The notes: generated by a model from the sequence alone, not told the origin. Counted from the first letter of the stretch, positions 36,861-45,641 are shown. The stretch: 64,000 nt of DNA from Streptomyces albospinus (GCF_014648695.1 NZ_BMRP01000021.1:34754-98753); one strand, 5' to 3'. Program-made: numbers and translations.

Positions 36861-36900
36861 GGGGTGGGGTCGTGTTTCACGTGAAACACGACCCCACCCC
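36861..36900. terminator. 40-bp perfect palindrome with parS at its centre
   Basis: Two perfect 20-bp arms with no loop: GGGGTGGGGTCGTGTTTCAC and its complement. Site 14 is the centre. It is followed by CTTTGT, and lies 71 bp after the aminotransferase stop, so it probably terminates transcription. Confidence 0.75.
36874..36887. other. parS: parS site 14
   Basis: Exact GTTTCACGTGAAAC, central part of the 40-bp palindrome. Confidence 0.97.
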
Positions 36901-37413
36901 TTTGTCGTAGCGCTGTTTTCCGGCCTTGGATTCGTCACCCATTCGGCCCTCAACTTCCCTATTCTGGGCGCCTGTTGGGGCTGGCGAAGGGGAGAGGGAG
37001 GGGAAGTCGGAGCGTCTGTCGTCACGTCGGACGATCTCCGCGTCGCATCGCGTCGTGGCAGGTTCCCGCGAGACGTCGGCCGGCCCCGTGCGCCAAGCCG
37101 GCCCGGTCCTCGTACCGCACCGTACGCCCATCAGTTCCCGGGCCGACAGCTCGGCCGTCTACGCCGCCCCAGTAATCCGACGTCGCCCCAGCCGAACCGA
37201 CGCCGCTTCAACAGGTCCGACCCGACGACCCACCGTTTCCCGTCCCGGCTCGCGCAGCGCGGTCCCTCCCTCCGAGCCGCCGGTGCCGGCCACACCCGCA
37301 AGTGTGGCGATGCGCACGCATGTTTTAAGGCCCTCGTAGAATCGGAACGATCAGCCCGGTTCATTTCCGGGTCTGGAATGCGGTGGAGCCGGGCGTTTTC
37401 GGGAGGCGCAGGG

Positions 37414-38268
37414 ATGTCGGACGGCGGGGCGGTGCCCTCGCGTGCGGATGCCCGACGCAATCGGGCGCTGGTGCTCCAGGCGGCGCGATCGGCCTTCGAG
37501 GAACGGGGATTGAGGGTTCCGCTGGGGGAGATCGCGCGTCGTGCCGGGGTCGGAGCGGGGACCGTGTACCGCCATTTCCCGTCCAAAGAAGCGCTGTTCA
37601 AGGCGTCGATCAGGGACCGGATGCGGCTTTTCGCCGATACCGCAACGGACTTGTCCGATGTCGACGATCCCGGCGGGGTGTTCTTCCGCTTCCTGGCGTC
37701 GGTCGTGCGGCTGGCGGCCCGCAACCGCGCGCTGTGCGACGCGCTGGAGGCGGCCGGCGAGGACGGACCGGTGTCGTCGGACCAGGCGTCGCGGGGGCCC
37801 GAGCGGGAGTTCGTGGCGGCGCTGGGCGTCCTGCTGGTACGGGCCCAAGAGGCGGGCGCCGTAAGGGCGGACGTGGAGCTGGAGGACCTCCGCGTGCTGT
37901 TGGTCGGGTGTACGGCGATGGAGCGGCGGCGGGCGGGGGGAACGGGCCCGGCGGACGGCGGAGCGGGGCCGGGGGCGGCGTCGGCGGGCCGGATGACGGC
38001 GCTCATGCTCGATGGGCTCCGGGTGGACCGGACCATAACGGAACTTCCCCCCGTGCCGCCGATGCGTAACGAAACCGGCGTCGAGGCCGGGACCGTGACC
38101 GGGAACGGAGTCAGGAACGCGTCCCGGAGCGAGGCTCGGTGCCAGGTGTGCGGCAACGTGATCGAGGTCGCGCGGACCGGCCGGCCCGCGCGGTACTGCG
38201 GGGGTGCCTGCCGGCAGAAGGCCCACCGGGCGCGGGCGCGCGGGCGGGCGCGGGACGGCACGTCGTAG
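37414..38268 (+). CDS. TetR regulator with a C-terminal zinc-binding-like motif
   Basis: A 284-aa protein from ATG 37414 (GGGAGGCGCAGGG upstream). The TetR helix-turn-helix is at residues 15-60 (RALVLQAARSAFEERGLRVPLGEIARRAGVGAGTVYRHFPSKEALF), followed by a ligand/dimer domain to about 205. A Gly/Ala-rich, poorly ordered linker leads to a tail RCQVCGNVIEVARTGRPARYCGGACRQKAHRAR with C243, C246, C262, C266 and H271. This CxxC...YCxxxCRQ pattern recurs in actinobacterial proteins and looks like a small zinc ribbon. The target genes are unknown. Confidence 0.85.
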   Translation: MSDGGAVPSRADARRNRALVLQAARSAFEERGLRVPLGEIARRAGVGAGTVYRHFPSKEALFKASIRDRMRLFADTATDLSDVDDPGGVFFRFLASVVRLAARNRALCDALEAAGEDGPVSSDQASRGPEREFVAALGVLLVRAQEAGAVRADVELEDLRVLLVGCTAMERRRAGGTGPADGGAGPGAASAGRMTALMLDGLRVDRTITELPPVPPMRNETGVEAGTVTGNGVRNASRSEARCQVCGNVIEVARTGRPARYCGGACRQKAHRARARGRARDGTS

Positions 38269-38289
38269 AACGAGCCCCTCCCGCGAGCC

Positions 38290-38449
38290 GGGCCGGTCGC
38301 CGCCCGGCCCCCCGCTGAGCCGCCCCCCGCTGAGCCGCCCCCCGCTGAGCCGCCCCCTGCTGAGCCGGCTCCCTCGCGGCTGGGCCGGCTCTCTTCCGCA
38401 GTGCTCCGGTCAGAGCTGGAGTCCGCAGTGCTCCGGTCAGAGCTGGAGC
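38290..38449. repeat. Short tandem repeats between tetR and the GNAT gene
   Basis: A 7-bp-stem hairpin (38290-38310) follows tetR. Then come three exact copies of the 15-mer CCCGCTGAGCCGCCC (38311-38355) with a fourth diverged copy to 38370, and a 27-bp tandem duplication (38396-38422 and 38423-38449, differing in the last base). The second 27-bp copy covers the last codons and stop of the minus-strand GNAT gene, so its 3' end has been duplicated. Confidence 0.85.
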
Positions 38450-38889
38450 TTGAAGCCCAGGTGGGACGCCTCGAAGCCGAGGCGCTCGTAGAAGCGGTGG
38501 GCGTCGACGCGGGTGGCGTCGGAGGTGAGCTGGACGAGCAGGCAGCCGAGGGAGCGGGATTCGGCGATCGCCCATTCGATGAGCTGGGTACCGAGACCGC
38601 TGCCGCGCTCGTCGGCGTGGATCCGTACCGCCTCGATGATCGAGCGGGTGGCGCCGCGCCGGGAGATGCCGGGGATCACCGTGAGCTGGAGGGTGCCGAT
38701 GGTACGGCCGTCCCGGACCGCGACGATCAGGTGCTGATGCGGGTCGGCGGCCACCGTCGCGAACGCGGCGCGGTACGGGGTCATGTCGTCCGGTGATTCA
38801 CGGCCGGCGCCCAGGGGGTCGTCGGCCAGCATGGCGACGATGGCGGGCAGATCGGCCTCGGTGGCCCGGCGTATCTCGATATCGCTCAT
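38437..38889 (-). CDS. GNAT family N-acetyltransferase
   Basis: A 150-aa protein from ATG 38889 (MSDIEIRRATEADLPAIVAMLADDPLG). The acetyl-CoA motif is in ADERGSGLGTQLIEWA (R-G-x-G-x-G), followed by the usual C-terminal HRFYERLGFEASHLGFKLQL. Similar proteins acetylate small amines or drugs. It follows the MarR gene by 56 bp in the same orientation, so the two may be co-transcribed. Its last codons and stop are repeated just downstream as part of a 27-bp duplication. Confidence 0.9.
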   Translation of the reverse strand: MSDIEIRRATEADLPAIVAMLADDPLGAGRESPDDMTPYRAAFATVAADPHQHLIVAVRDGRTIGTLQLTVIPGISRRGATRSIIEAVRIHADERGSGLGTQLIEWAIAESRSLGCLLVQLTSDATRVDAHRFYERLGFEASHLGFKLQL

Positions 38890-38945
38890 GGGCGCGACCT
38901 TATGCCGCGCCCGTGTCACGGCCGAGGCGCCGGGCCCGCCGTGCG

Positions 38946-39428
38946 TCACGCCGGCGGCGCCAGCTCCTCGACCGCGGTCACCAGGGGGGCCAGCTCGGGC
39001 CGCTTGGCGGCGTCCTTGAGGGCCTCGCGCAGCGCGGTGTCGTGCGTGGGCCGGGCCTCCGCGAGGAGGAGCAGGCCGTCGGGGGTGACGTCGGTGTAGA
39101 TGCCGCGCCGGTCGTCCGGGCACAGATAGCGCGAGAGCAGCCCGCGCTCTTCGAGCCGGGTGACCAGGCGGGTGGTGGCGCTCTGGCTGAGGACGACCGA
39201 GTCGGCGACCTGGTGCATCCGGAGGTGGCCGCCCGGCCCGTCGTGCTGCTCGCTGAGCACATTGAGGACCGAGAACTCCCGGACGCTGAGGTGGTACTGG
39301 GCCTGGAGGGCGCGCTCTATGTGCGTCTCGATGCGGCCGTGCAGGGCGGAGAGCGCGCACCAGCCCTGAGCGAGGCCCCCGGCAGCAGCCGTCTGCGCCT
39401 GTGCCGTCTCCCGCGTCCGCTGCGTCAT
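38946..39428 (-). CDS. MarR family transcriptional regulator
   Basis: A 160-aa protein from ATG 39428 (MTQRTRETAQAQ), with AGGAGG at the right distance; a start five codons upstream would place this site inside the gene. The winged helix is seen in LSVREFSVLNVLSEQ ... LRMHQVADSVVLSQSATTRLVTRLEERGLLSRYLCPDDRRGIYTDVTPDGLLLL. It is divergent from an MFS pump gene, the classic arrangement for a repressor of that pump. Imperfect direct repeats lie in the shared 149-bp promoter region. Confidence 0.93.
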   Translation of the reverse strand: MTQRTRETAQAQTAAAGGLAQGWCALSALHGRIETHIERALQAQYHLSVREFSVLNVLSEQHDGPGGHLRMHQVADSVVLSQSATTRLVTRLEERGLLSRYLCPDDRRGIYTDVTPDGLLLLAEARPTHDTALREALKDAAKRPELAPLVTAVEELAPPA

Positions 39429-39483
39429 CGAAGACCTCCTCATGCGTCGTACGCACCAGGATAGGGCACTTCTGAAATATCCC

Positions 39484-39515
39484 GCGTTTGCATTTATTCA
39501 GCGTCTGCAATTATT
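39484..39515. promoter_or_regulatory. Direct repeats in the marR-MFS promoter region
   Basis: Two 15-mers, GCGTTTGCATTTATT (39484-39498) and GCGTCTGCAATTATT (39501-39515), identical at 13 positions with a 17-bp period. This AT-rich block lies between the two divergent starts and may hold promoter elements or bind the MarR protein, though MarR operators are usually inverted repeats. Confidence 0.5.
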
Positions 39516-39577
39516 GTGTACGCTCGTAAGGGACGGACGCAATCAACGGACGTACGCACTAGTCGGAGGGATCCGTC

Positions 39578-40798
39578 ATGCCTCTCGCTCTCCTGGCACT
39601 CGCCATCGGAGCCTTCGGGATCGGGACGACCGAGTTCGCGGTCATGGGCCTGCTGCCCGACATGGCGGCCGGGTTCGGTGTCTCCATCCCGCTCGCCGGT
39701 TACGTGACCACGGTCTACGCCCTCGGTGTGGTGGTCGGCGCGCCGCTGATGACCGCCCTCGGCACCCGCTTCACCCGTAAGCAGATGCTGATGCTGCTGA
39801 TGGGCCTCTTCATCGTGGGCAACGCGCTCACCGGCCTCGCGCCCACCTTCGAGCTGGTGCTCGCCGGGCGGGTCGTCTCCGCGTTCACCCACGGCGCGTT
39901 CTTCGGCATCGGTGCTCTCGTGGCCGCCGATCTCGTCGCGCCGGGCAAGCGGGCCGCCGCGATCTCGCTGATGTTCAGCGGCCTGACCCTCGCCAATGTC
40001 GTGGGCGTGCCGGCCGGCACCCTGCTCAGCCAGCAGTTCGGCTGGCGCACCACCTTCTATGCGATCGCCGGGTTCGGCGTGCTCGGGCTGCTCGGCATCG
40101 CCAAGCTCGTCCCGGCGCAGCGGGCGAAGGCGGCGGCCCGGATAGGCAGCGAGCTCGCGGTCTTCCGCAATCCGCAGGTCGGGCTGGCGATGCTGATGAC
40201 GATCCTGGGCTTCGGCGGTGTCTTCGCGGCGGTCACCTACCTCGCCTCGATGATGACCGAGGTCACCGGTTTCGCGCCGTCCTCCGTCGTCTGGCTGACC
40301 GCCGTCTTCGGCCTCGGCCTGGTCGGTGGAAACCTCTTCTCCGGACGGTTCACCGACCGCGCCATGATGCCGATGCTGTACGCGTCACTGACCGGTCTGG
40401 CGCTCGTTCTGGCCGCGTTCACCTTCACCGCGCACAACAAGATCGCCGCCACTGTCACCGTCGCGCTCATAGGCTTCTTCGGCTTCGCGACCGTGCCGCC
40501 GCTTCAGAAGCGGGTGCTGGACCAGGCGACTGCCGCACCCACCCTGGCCTCGGCCGGCAACATCGCGGCCTTCAACTTCGGTAACGCGCTGGCCGCTTGG
40601 CTCGGCGGGCTGGTCATCTCGGCCGGGTTCGGCTTCACCTCGGTCAACTGGGTCGGTGCGCTGATGACCGTGGCGGCGCTCGGTGTGGCGGTCCTGGCCT
40701 CGGTCCTGGAGCGCCGGCAGACGGGCCGCGGCCAAGTGGTGGCGGCGGGCGGTCCGGCCGCGGTCTCCGAGGAGTCCGTACCGGCGGGGCGGAGCTGA
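39578..40798 (+). CDS. MFS drug efflux transporter, YdhP/AraJ-like
   Basis: A 406-aa MFS protein starting MPLALLALAIGAFGIGTTEFAVMGLLPDMA, the signature start of the DHA1 AraJ/YdhP/PbuE group. Twelve helices and the R-x-x-x-G-type loop (ALGTRFTRKQMLML) are present. GGAGG precedes ATG 39578. It probably exports a drug-like compound under control of the divergent MarR protein. Confidence 0.93.
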   Translation: MPLALLALAIGAFGIGTTEFAVMGLLPDMAAGFGVSIPLAGYVTTVYALGVVVGAPLMTALGTRFTRKQMLMLLMGLFIVGNALTGLAPTFELVLAGRVVSAFTHGAFFGIGALVAADLVAPGKRAAAISLMFSGLTLANVVGVPAGTLLSQQFGWRTTFYAIAGFGVLGLLGIAKLVPAQRAKAAARIGSELAVFRNPQVGLAMLMTILGFGGVFAAVTYLASMMTEVTGFAPSSVVWLTAVFGLGLVGGNLFSGRFTDRAMMPMLYASLTGLALVLAAFTFTAHNKIAATVTVALIGFFGFATVPPLQKRVLDQATAAPTLASAGNIAAFNFGNALAAWLGGLVISAGFGFTSVNWVGALMTVAALGVAVLASVLERRQTGRGQVVAAGGPAAVSEESVPAGRS

Positions 40799-40894
40799 GC
40801 GTCCCGGTTGCCGCCCGGGAGGACGGCGGCCAGGAGGTGAGGGTCAGGGCCGTCGGACCGTACGGCGCTCACCCGCCCCGGCAGCGGGTGGCGC

Positions 40895-41482
40895 TCACCG
40901 GCCGGGGGCGCTCACCCGCTCCAGGCGCCTGCGGTGTTCCCGGGCCTCGGCATGCTGCGCAGTGCGCTGTCGGCGGCCACGTTCGGTCGGCCCCCACGGT
41001 TTGAGGACGGAGATCGCGGTCATGAAGAGGTACGCGGCGGTGGCGACCGCCGGCGCCACGAGGAGGTTCACGTCGGGCGCCGGGTGGCCGGCGGCGGCCT
41101 CGGCCGCGAGGTGGTCGATACCGGGGCGGAGCGCGAAGACCGACAGCAGAGTGGTCAGCACGGTGAGCCAGAACTTGACGGCGACCCATCGGTGGCGGAT
41201 CAGCCCCCAGTGGGTGCCCAGCGACAGCACCAGTCCGCTGACCAGCGACACCAGGGCCACGGGAACGATGAGCCAGTCCGCGAAGATCTTCATCGCGCGG
41301 TACGCGATCGCGGCCGTCTCCGGAGAGCCGGTTGTGAAGCCGGCGAGGCCGAGCGTGAGGAGTCCGACAGTCAGCCCCAGCCAGCTGACGGACACGGCGA
41401 CATGGGCGACGAGGAGGGCCCGGCGGACGGGGCGGCTGAGCTGCATACCGCCCACGGTGGCGGTCGGCGCCGGGCCGGACAT
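40895..41482 (-). CDS. DUF2269-like small membrane protein
   Basis: A 195-aa protein from ATG 41482 (MSGPAPTATVGG; an in-frame ATG 12 codons later, MQLSRPVRR, is also possible). Four hydrophobic helices are visible (RALLVAHVAVSVSWLGLTVGLLTLG; IFADWLIVPVALVSLVSGLVLSLG; WVAVKFWLTVLTTLLSVFAL; LLVAPAVATAAYLFMTAISVLKPWG), with a His-containing first helix as in DUF2269 proteins. The tail is basic. The function is unknown. Confidence 0.75.
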   Translation of the reverse strand: MSGPAPTATVGGMQLSRPVRRALLVAHVAVSVSWLGLTVGLLTLGLAGFTTGSPETAAIAYRAMKIFADWLIVPVALVSLVSGLVLSLGTHWGLIRHRWVAVKFWLTVLTTLLSVFALRPGIDHLAAEAAAGHPAPDVNLLVAPAVATAAYLFMTAISVLKPWGPTERGRRQRTAQHAEAREHRRRLERVSAPGR

Positions 41483-41764
41483 CTGACGGTGGGAGTATCC
41501 GCCGGTACGCGGGCTTGAGTACGGGCAGACGGCGACGGCCTCCCGATCCCGCAGCCCGTGACGTGCGGGCCGTCCCGACCGTGCCCCACCCGTGCACGCC
41601 CGGCGCCCGGGTCCGTGGACTCCCGCCCGGCGCGCGACGCTCCCCCGGCCGGCTCCGGGAGGCGCTCCCCCGTGCGTCGCCTCGCCACGTCGCCGGCGCA
41701 CCTGCGGAGAACCGCTGCACGGGCTCGCTCCGCCCCCGCCCGTGCACGCCCTAGGCTCCGCCCC

Positions 41765-42400
41765 ATGAGCAAGCTGCATCTGTTCGACATGGACGGGACC
41801 CTGCTGCACGGGTCCGCGGCGGCCGTCGAGATCTCCCGCCGGCTCGGGATGGACCGGGAGATCGCCGAGCTGGAGCGCCGGTTCGCGGCCGGTGAGCTGA
41901 CACCGGCGCACTTCGCGCAGCTGGCATGCGATCTGTGGGCTGCCGAGCTGACCGAAGCTCAGGTGGCGGCGGCCTTCGAGGGCGCGCCGTGGCTGACCGG
42001 GATTCGGGAGGTCTGGGCGGATATCCGGGCACGCGGCGAACGGTGCGCCGTGATTTCCCTCTCGCCGGGATTCTTCGTCGAACGGCTGCTGGCATGGGGT
42101 GTGGACACCGCGCACGGTTCCCGCTGGCCCTCCGTGCCGATCCGGCAGCCGCTGGAACCGGCCGGCATCCTCTCGCCGTCCGCGAAGGTACGCATCACGG
42201 ACGAACTCTGTGTGCGGTACGGGCTGAGCCGGGCCGACTGCGTGGCGTACGGCGACTCCATGTCGGACGCCGAACTCTTCGCGGTGGTACCGGAGTCGGT
42301 CGCGGTGAATGCGGATCACCATGTCAGCAGCCTGGCCTCGTATACGTACACAGGACGTGATCTGCGGGAGGCTTACGAACTGGTGCGTACTGGCGAGTAA
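41765..42400 (+). CDS. HAD-family phosphatase, SerB-like
   Basis: A 211-aa HAD hydrolase. Motif I DMDGTL gives nucleophile D8 and acid D10; motif II is in CAVISLSPGF; motif III/IV is in DCVAYGDSMSDAELF. The size and cap (helical insertion after motif I) resemble phosphoserine phosphatases, but substrate cannot be fixed. Start ATG 41765 follows a G-poor leader, with no strong ribosome site, so it may be leaderless. Confidence 0.88.
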   Translation: MSKLHLFDMDGTLLHGSAAAVEISRRLGMDREIAELERRFAAGELTPAHFAQLACDLWAAELTEAQVAAAFEGAPWLTGIREVWADIRARGERCAVISLSPGFFVERLLAWGVDTAHGSRWPSVPIRQPLEPAGILSPSAKVRITDELCVRYGLSRADCVAYGDSMSDAELFAVVPESVAVNADHHVSSLASYTYTGRDLREAYELVRTGE

Positions 42401-42850
42401 TTCACTGCTTTCCCTGACGGATTCGTCCGCTTGGTGCGCGGAAAATGCTGTCTGTGGGGAGGATCACTGATATTGGCGGGCCCGCACGGAGTGTTCCCAG
42501 ATCAGGGCTTGTGGATTCAACTACTGCCGGTATGGTCGAGTCCGGCTTGGTGGGGTGAGGGTCTCCGTGGCCGCGTGAACGGCAGGCAAAGCTCGTCAGC
42601 CTAGTGGCTCGGCGGTCCGTGACACCCGTACTTCCGGCTATTTGTCCGATGCGGTCGGCCAGGGTGGCATCCTGACGGAACGACATCTGCGCTACTTGCT
42701 GTAGGGAAGTGAGATTTGTCCGCTTTGAAGGGTGTTGCCGGGATCGCTTGAGTCGATTAAGAATTCCGGGGGCAGGGCGGGGGAATTCCGGGCAGTTCCG
42801 ATCAACGGACCTGCAAAGACAACCGAAAGACGTTCGAGGCGAGGCAGACC
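42401..42850. other. Intergenic region upstream of the flavohaemoprotein
   Basis: 450 bp without a supported gene. A direct repeat GAATTCCGGG occurs at 42761-42770 and 42783-42792, two helical turns apart, about 60-90 bp before the start codon, and could bind a regulator. No NsrR-type site was recognised. Confidence 0.5.
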
Positions 42851-44662
42851 ATGGACGCTCCGACCACCACGTCGGCCGATAACGGCCCTTCTGGCGGGAG
42901 CAGTGGCGATTGGGGTTGGTTCACTCCGGCGTCGAGGAAATCCTCCGAAGAGAAGCAGGCGAGACAAAACACCTGGGACGGGCGGCAATCGGCCCAGGAC
43001 AACCGGAATGACCAGGGCGAACGCGTAGAAGCGGAACGGATACCCACGCGGCCGGTCAATCCGATACGCCCGGTGGGTACCGCCGCGGAGCGGGAGCGCG
43101 AGCCGGAGTCGCAGCGGGTGCCGCAGCAGGGGCCGCCGCCGCAGCGGGAGACGGGCCGTCAGGACGGCTCCCCCGCGAACGCCGAGCAGTCCGCTCCCGC
43201 ATCCGCGTCCGCGTATGCCGCTCCGAGCCGCGAGGCCGAGCCGGAGCCCGTGCACGAGCCGGTGCGGAACCCCTTCGACCCGTTCGTCGCCACCGACCCC
43301 CGCACCGCTCAGGCACCTCCGGCACCGGCAGCCACCCATGCACCGGCCGCTGCTCCAGCCTCGTCGGCCCCGGCCGCCCCGGCTGCCCCGCCTGCCCCGG
43401 CCGCCCCGCCGCCCCCGGCTGCTGCTCCGGCTCCGCCGACCCCCGCGACCACTCCTGCACCGCCCGCCCCGGAGCCCACCCTCAGCGCCGTGCAAGCCTC
43501 CGCCTCCACCACTGCCCCGGCCTCTCCCGACGCGATCCTCATCCGCCGCACCATGGCCGAGATCGAGCCGGTCGCCGACAAGGTCACCTCGTACTTCTAC
43601 GCGCTGCTGTTCGTCCAGCACCCCGATCTGCGGGCGCTGTTCCCCGCTGCGATGGACACCCAGCGCGACCGGCTCTTCAAGGCGCTGCTCACCGCGGCCC
43701 AGCACGTCGACAACGGCCCGGTGCTCACCGAGTACCTCTCCCACCTGGGCCGCGGGCACCGCAAATACGGGACCGTGCCCGACCACTACCCGGCGGTCGG
43801 CGAATGCCTGCTGGCCGCGCTCTCCCGATACGCGACGTCCAGTTGGAGCCCGGAGGCCGAGGCCGCGTGGGTGCGCGCGTACACCGCGATCTCGCAGATC
43901 ATGATCGACGCGGCGGCCGAGAACGAGGCCATCGCGCCGGCCTGGTGGCAGGCCGAGGTCGTCTCGCACGAGCTGCGCACGCCCGACACCGCGGTGGTGA
44001 CGGTCCGGCCTGACCATCCGTACCCCTTCCGGGCCGGTCAGTACACCAGCCTGGAGACGCCCTGGTGGCCGCGGGTCTGGCGGCACTACTCCTTCGCCTC
44101 CGCGCCGCGTTCGGACGGACTGCTGTCGTTCCACGTGAAGGCGGTGCCGGCCGGCTGGGTCTCCAACGCGATGGTGCACCGTGCCCGGCCCGGCGACGTC
44201 CTCCGGCTCGGCGCCCCGGCCGGCTCGATGACCGTCGACCACACGAACCGCAACGGCCTGCTGTGCGTCGGCGGCGGCACCGGCATCGCGCCCATCAAGG
44301 CGCTGATCGAGGACGTCGCGGAGCACGGCATCCGGCGCCCCGTGGACGTCTTCTACGGCGCCCGCAGCGACCACGACCTCTACGACATCGACACCATGCT
44401 GCGGCTGGACCAGACCCACCCCTGGCTGTCGGTCCGCCCGGTCGTCGCCATCGGGCCCGGGACGCGGGGCGGGCCCAGCACCATAACGGGGCAACTCCCG
44501 GACGCAGTACGGCAATACGGGCCGTACCGGGAATATGACGCGTATCTGTCCGGTCCGCCGGGACTGATACGCAGTGGGGTGGACGCTCTGGTGGGGGTCG
44601 GTGTTTCGTCCGATCGCATACGGCACGACTCCATCGAAGAGCTGGTATCGACAGGAGACTGA
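42851..44662 (+). CDS. Flavohaemoprotein with long disordered N-terminus
   Basis: A 603-aa protein. The first 225 residues are Pro/Ala/Gln-rich and probably disordered. The globin domain spans about 226-365, with proximal histidine H303 in RGHRKYGTVPDHYP. An FAD domain follows (PFRAGQYTSLETPWWPRVWRHYSFAS) and an NAD domain (LLCVGGGTGIAPIKALI). The architecture is that of NO dioxygenases (Hmp), about 400 aa without the tail. In Streptomyces similar proteins are linked to NO or redox stress. The next gene starts 4 bp after its stop. Confidence 0.9.
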   Translation: MDAPTTTSADNGPSGGSSGDWGWFTPASRKSSEEKQARQNTWDGRQSAQDNRNDQGERVEAERIPTRPVNPIRPVGTAAEREREPESQRVPQQGPPPQRETGRQDGSPANAEQSAPASASAYAAPSREAEPEPVHEPVRNPFDPFVATDPRTAQAPPAPAATHAPAAAPASSAPAAPAAPPAPAAPPPPAAAPAPPTPATTPAPPAPEPTLSAVQASASTTAPASPDAILIRRTMAEIEPVADKVTSYFYALLFVQHPDLRALFPAAMDTQRDRLFKALLTAAQHVDNGPVLTEYLSHLGRGHRKYGTVPDHYPAVGECLLAALSRYATSSWSPEAEAAWVRAYTAISQIMIDAAAENEAIAPAWWQAEVVSHELRTPDTAVVTVRPDHPYPFRAGQYTSLETPWWPRVWRHYSFASAPRSDGLLSFHVKAVPAGWVSNAMVHRARPGDVLRLGAPAGSMTVDHTNRNGLLCVGGGTGIAPIKALIEDVAEHGIRRPVDVFYGARSDHDLYDIDTMLRLDQTHPWLSVRPVVAIGPGTRGGPSTITGQLPDAVRQYGPYREYDAYLSGPPGLIRSGVDALVGVGVSSDRIRHDSIEELVSTGD

Positions 44663-44666
44663 ACAC

Positions 44667-45608
44667 TTGGCAGTAGACGGTGAATACGGCCGGGCAGGGG
44701 AGGGACGGGGCGTTTCCGGGCAGGAGGAGCGCCCCGGAAGCGATGGTGAGCACCTGGTGCAGCAGAGACTCGGCACGACCGAGCGCGCCGACCGGTTCTA
44801 CAAAGACCAGGTTCTCAACCATCTCAACGGCCGTATGCGGGAGTTCGTCGCGAGACAGGAGATGTTCTTCCTGGCCACCGCCGACCGGCACGGTGAATGC
44901 GACTCGACCTTCCGTGCCGGTCCGCCCGGCTTCGTGCAGGTGCTGGGCGAACGGCTGCTGGCGTACCCGGAGTACCGCGGCAACGGCGTCATGGCGTCCG
45001 TCGGCAATATCTCCGAGAACCCGCGCCTCGGCATCCTGATGATCGACTTCACCCGCGACCGCATAGGGCTGCACGTCAACGGCCGGGCGCGGGTGGTGCT
45101 GGACGAGGAGATGCGGTCCGCCCATCCCGAGCTGCCGATCGACCCGGTCCCCGGGCGGCGGGCGCAGCTGTGGGTCGCGGTCGAGGTCGAGGAGGCGTAC
45201 ATCCACTGCGCCAAGCACATTCCCCATTTGCAGAAGGTCCCGGCACAGGCGCGCGGTGCGCGGGCCTGGGGCACCGACGACGTCAGGCGCAAGGGCGGCG
45301 ACTTCTTCGGCGCCGCCGCCGAGGCGGACGAACGCCCGCCCTTCCGGCGCCCGCAGCACAAGTACGTGCACCTGCGCGGCGGACTGCACGAGGACGCGGC
45401 GGAGGTGGTCCGGGGGGACGGCCCGGCGTACCGCCCGCCCGGCATCGCGCCGGGCACCGCGCTCCCGCCCGCCCGGGACGAGGTGGCGTCGGCGCTGAAC
45501 GGGGAGTTCCTCGACCGGGTCGAGCGGGTGCTGGCACGTGCCCAACCACGCAGCCGCGCCGAGGACGCTGCGGAGTTCCGCGGCTGGTTCGACCCGCCCG
45601 ACGTCTGA
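44667..45608 (+). CDS. Pyridoxamine 5'-phosphate oxidase-like FMN-binding protein
   Basis: A 313-aa protein. The start is most likely TTG 44667, 4 bp after the flavohaemoprotein stop, with GGAG at 44654; translational coupling is likely. The split-barrel flavin fold is seen in VARQEMFFLATADRHGECDSTFRAGPPGFVQVLGERLLAYPEYRGNGVMASVGNISENPRLGILMIDF, and IHCAKHIPHLQK. Such proteins bind FMN or haem and handle oxidants. Co-expression with the flavohaemoprotein suggests a nitrosative or redox stress unit. Confidence 0.87.
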   Translation: MAVDGEYGRAGEGRGVSGQEERPGSDGEHLVQQRLGTTERADRFYKDQVLNHLNGRMREFVARQEMFFLATADRHGECDSTFRAGPPGFVQVLGERLLAYPEYRGNGVMASVGNISENPRLGILMIDFTRDRIGLHVNGRARVVLDEEMRSAHPELPIDPVPGRRAQLWVAVEVEEAYIHCAKHIPHLQKVPAQARGARAWGTDDVRRKGGDFFGAAAEADERPPFRRPQHKYVHLRGGLHEDAAEVVRGDGPAYRPPGIAPGTALPPARDEVASALNGEFLDRVERVLARAQPRSRAEDAAEFRGWFDPPDV

Positions 45609-45641
45609 GACGGGGTGCGAGCGGCTGCGCCCGGTGGCCGC

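Larger units (their letters stand above)
36791..37413. other. Intergenic region after the aminotransferase
   Basis: 623 bp without a supported gene. It contains the 40-bp parS palindrome (36861-36900) that likely ends the aminotransferase transcript. From 36950 to 37340 the sequence is mixed composition with short frames on both strands that do not look coding. The TetR ribosome site GGGAGG is at 37401-37406. Confidence 0.6.

Noticed and set aside
36877..37131. Minus-strand short ORF ending within parS site 14
   Set aside because: The stop is simply the TGA in parS, and the translation has no domain or convincing ribosome site at its start.
44128..44141. parS-like GTTCCACGTGAAGG in the flavohaemoprotein gene
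   Set aside because: Three mismatches to the 14-mer, in a conserved coding stretch (SFHVKAV); all other sites are exact.
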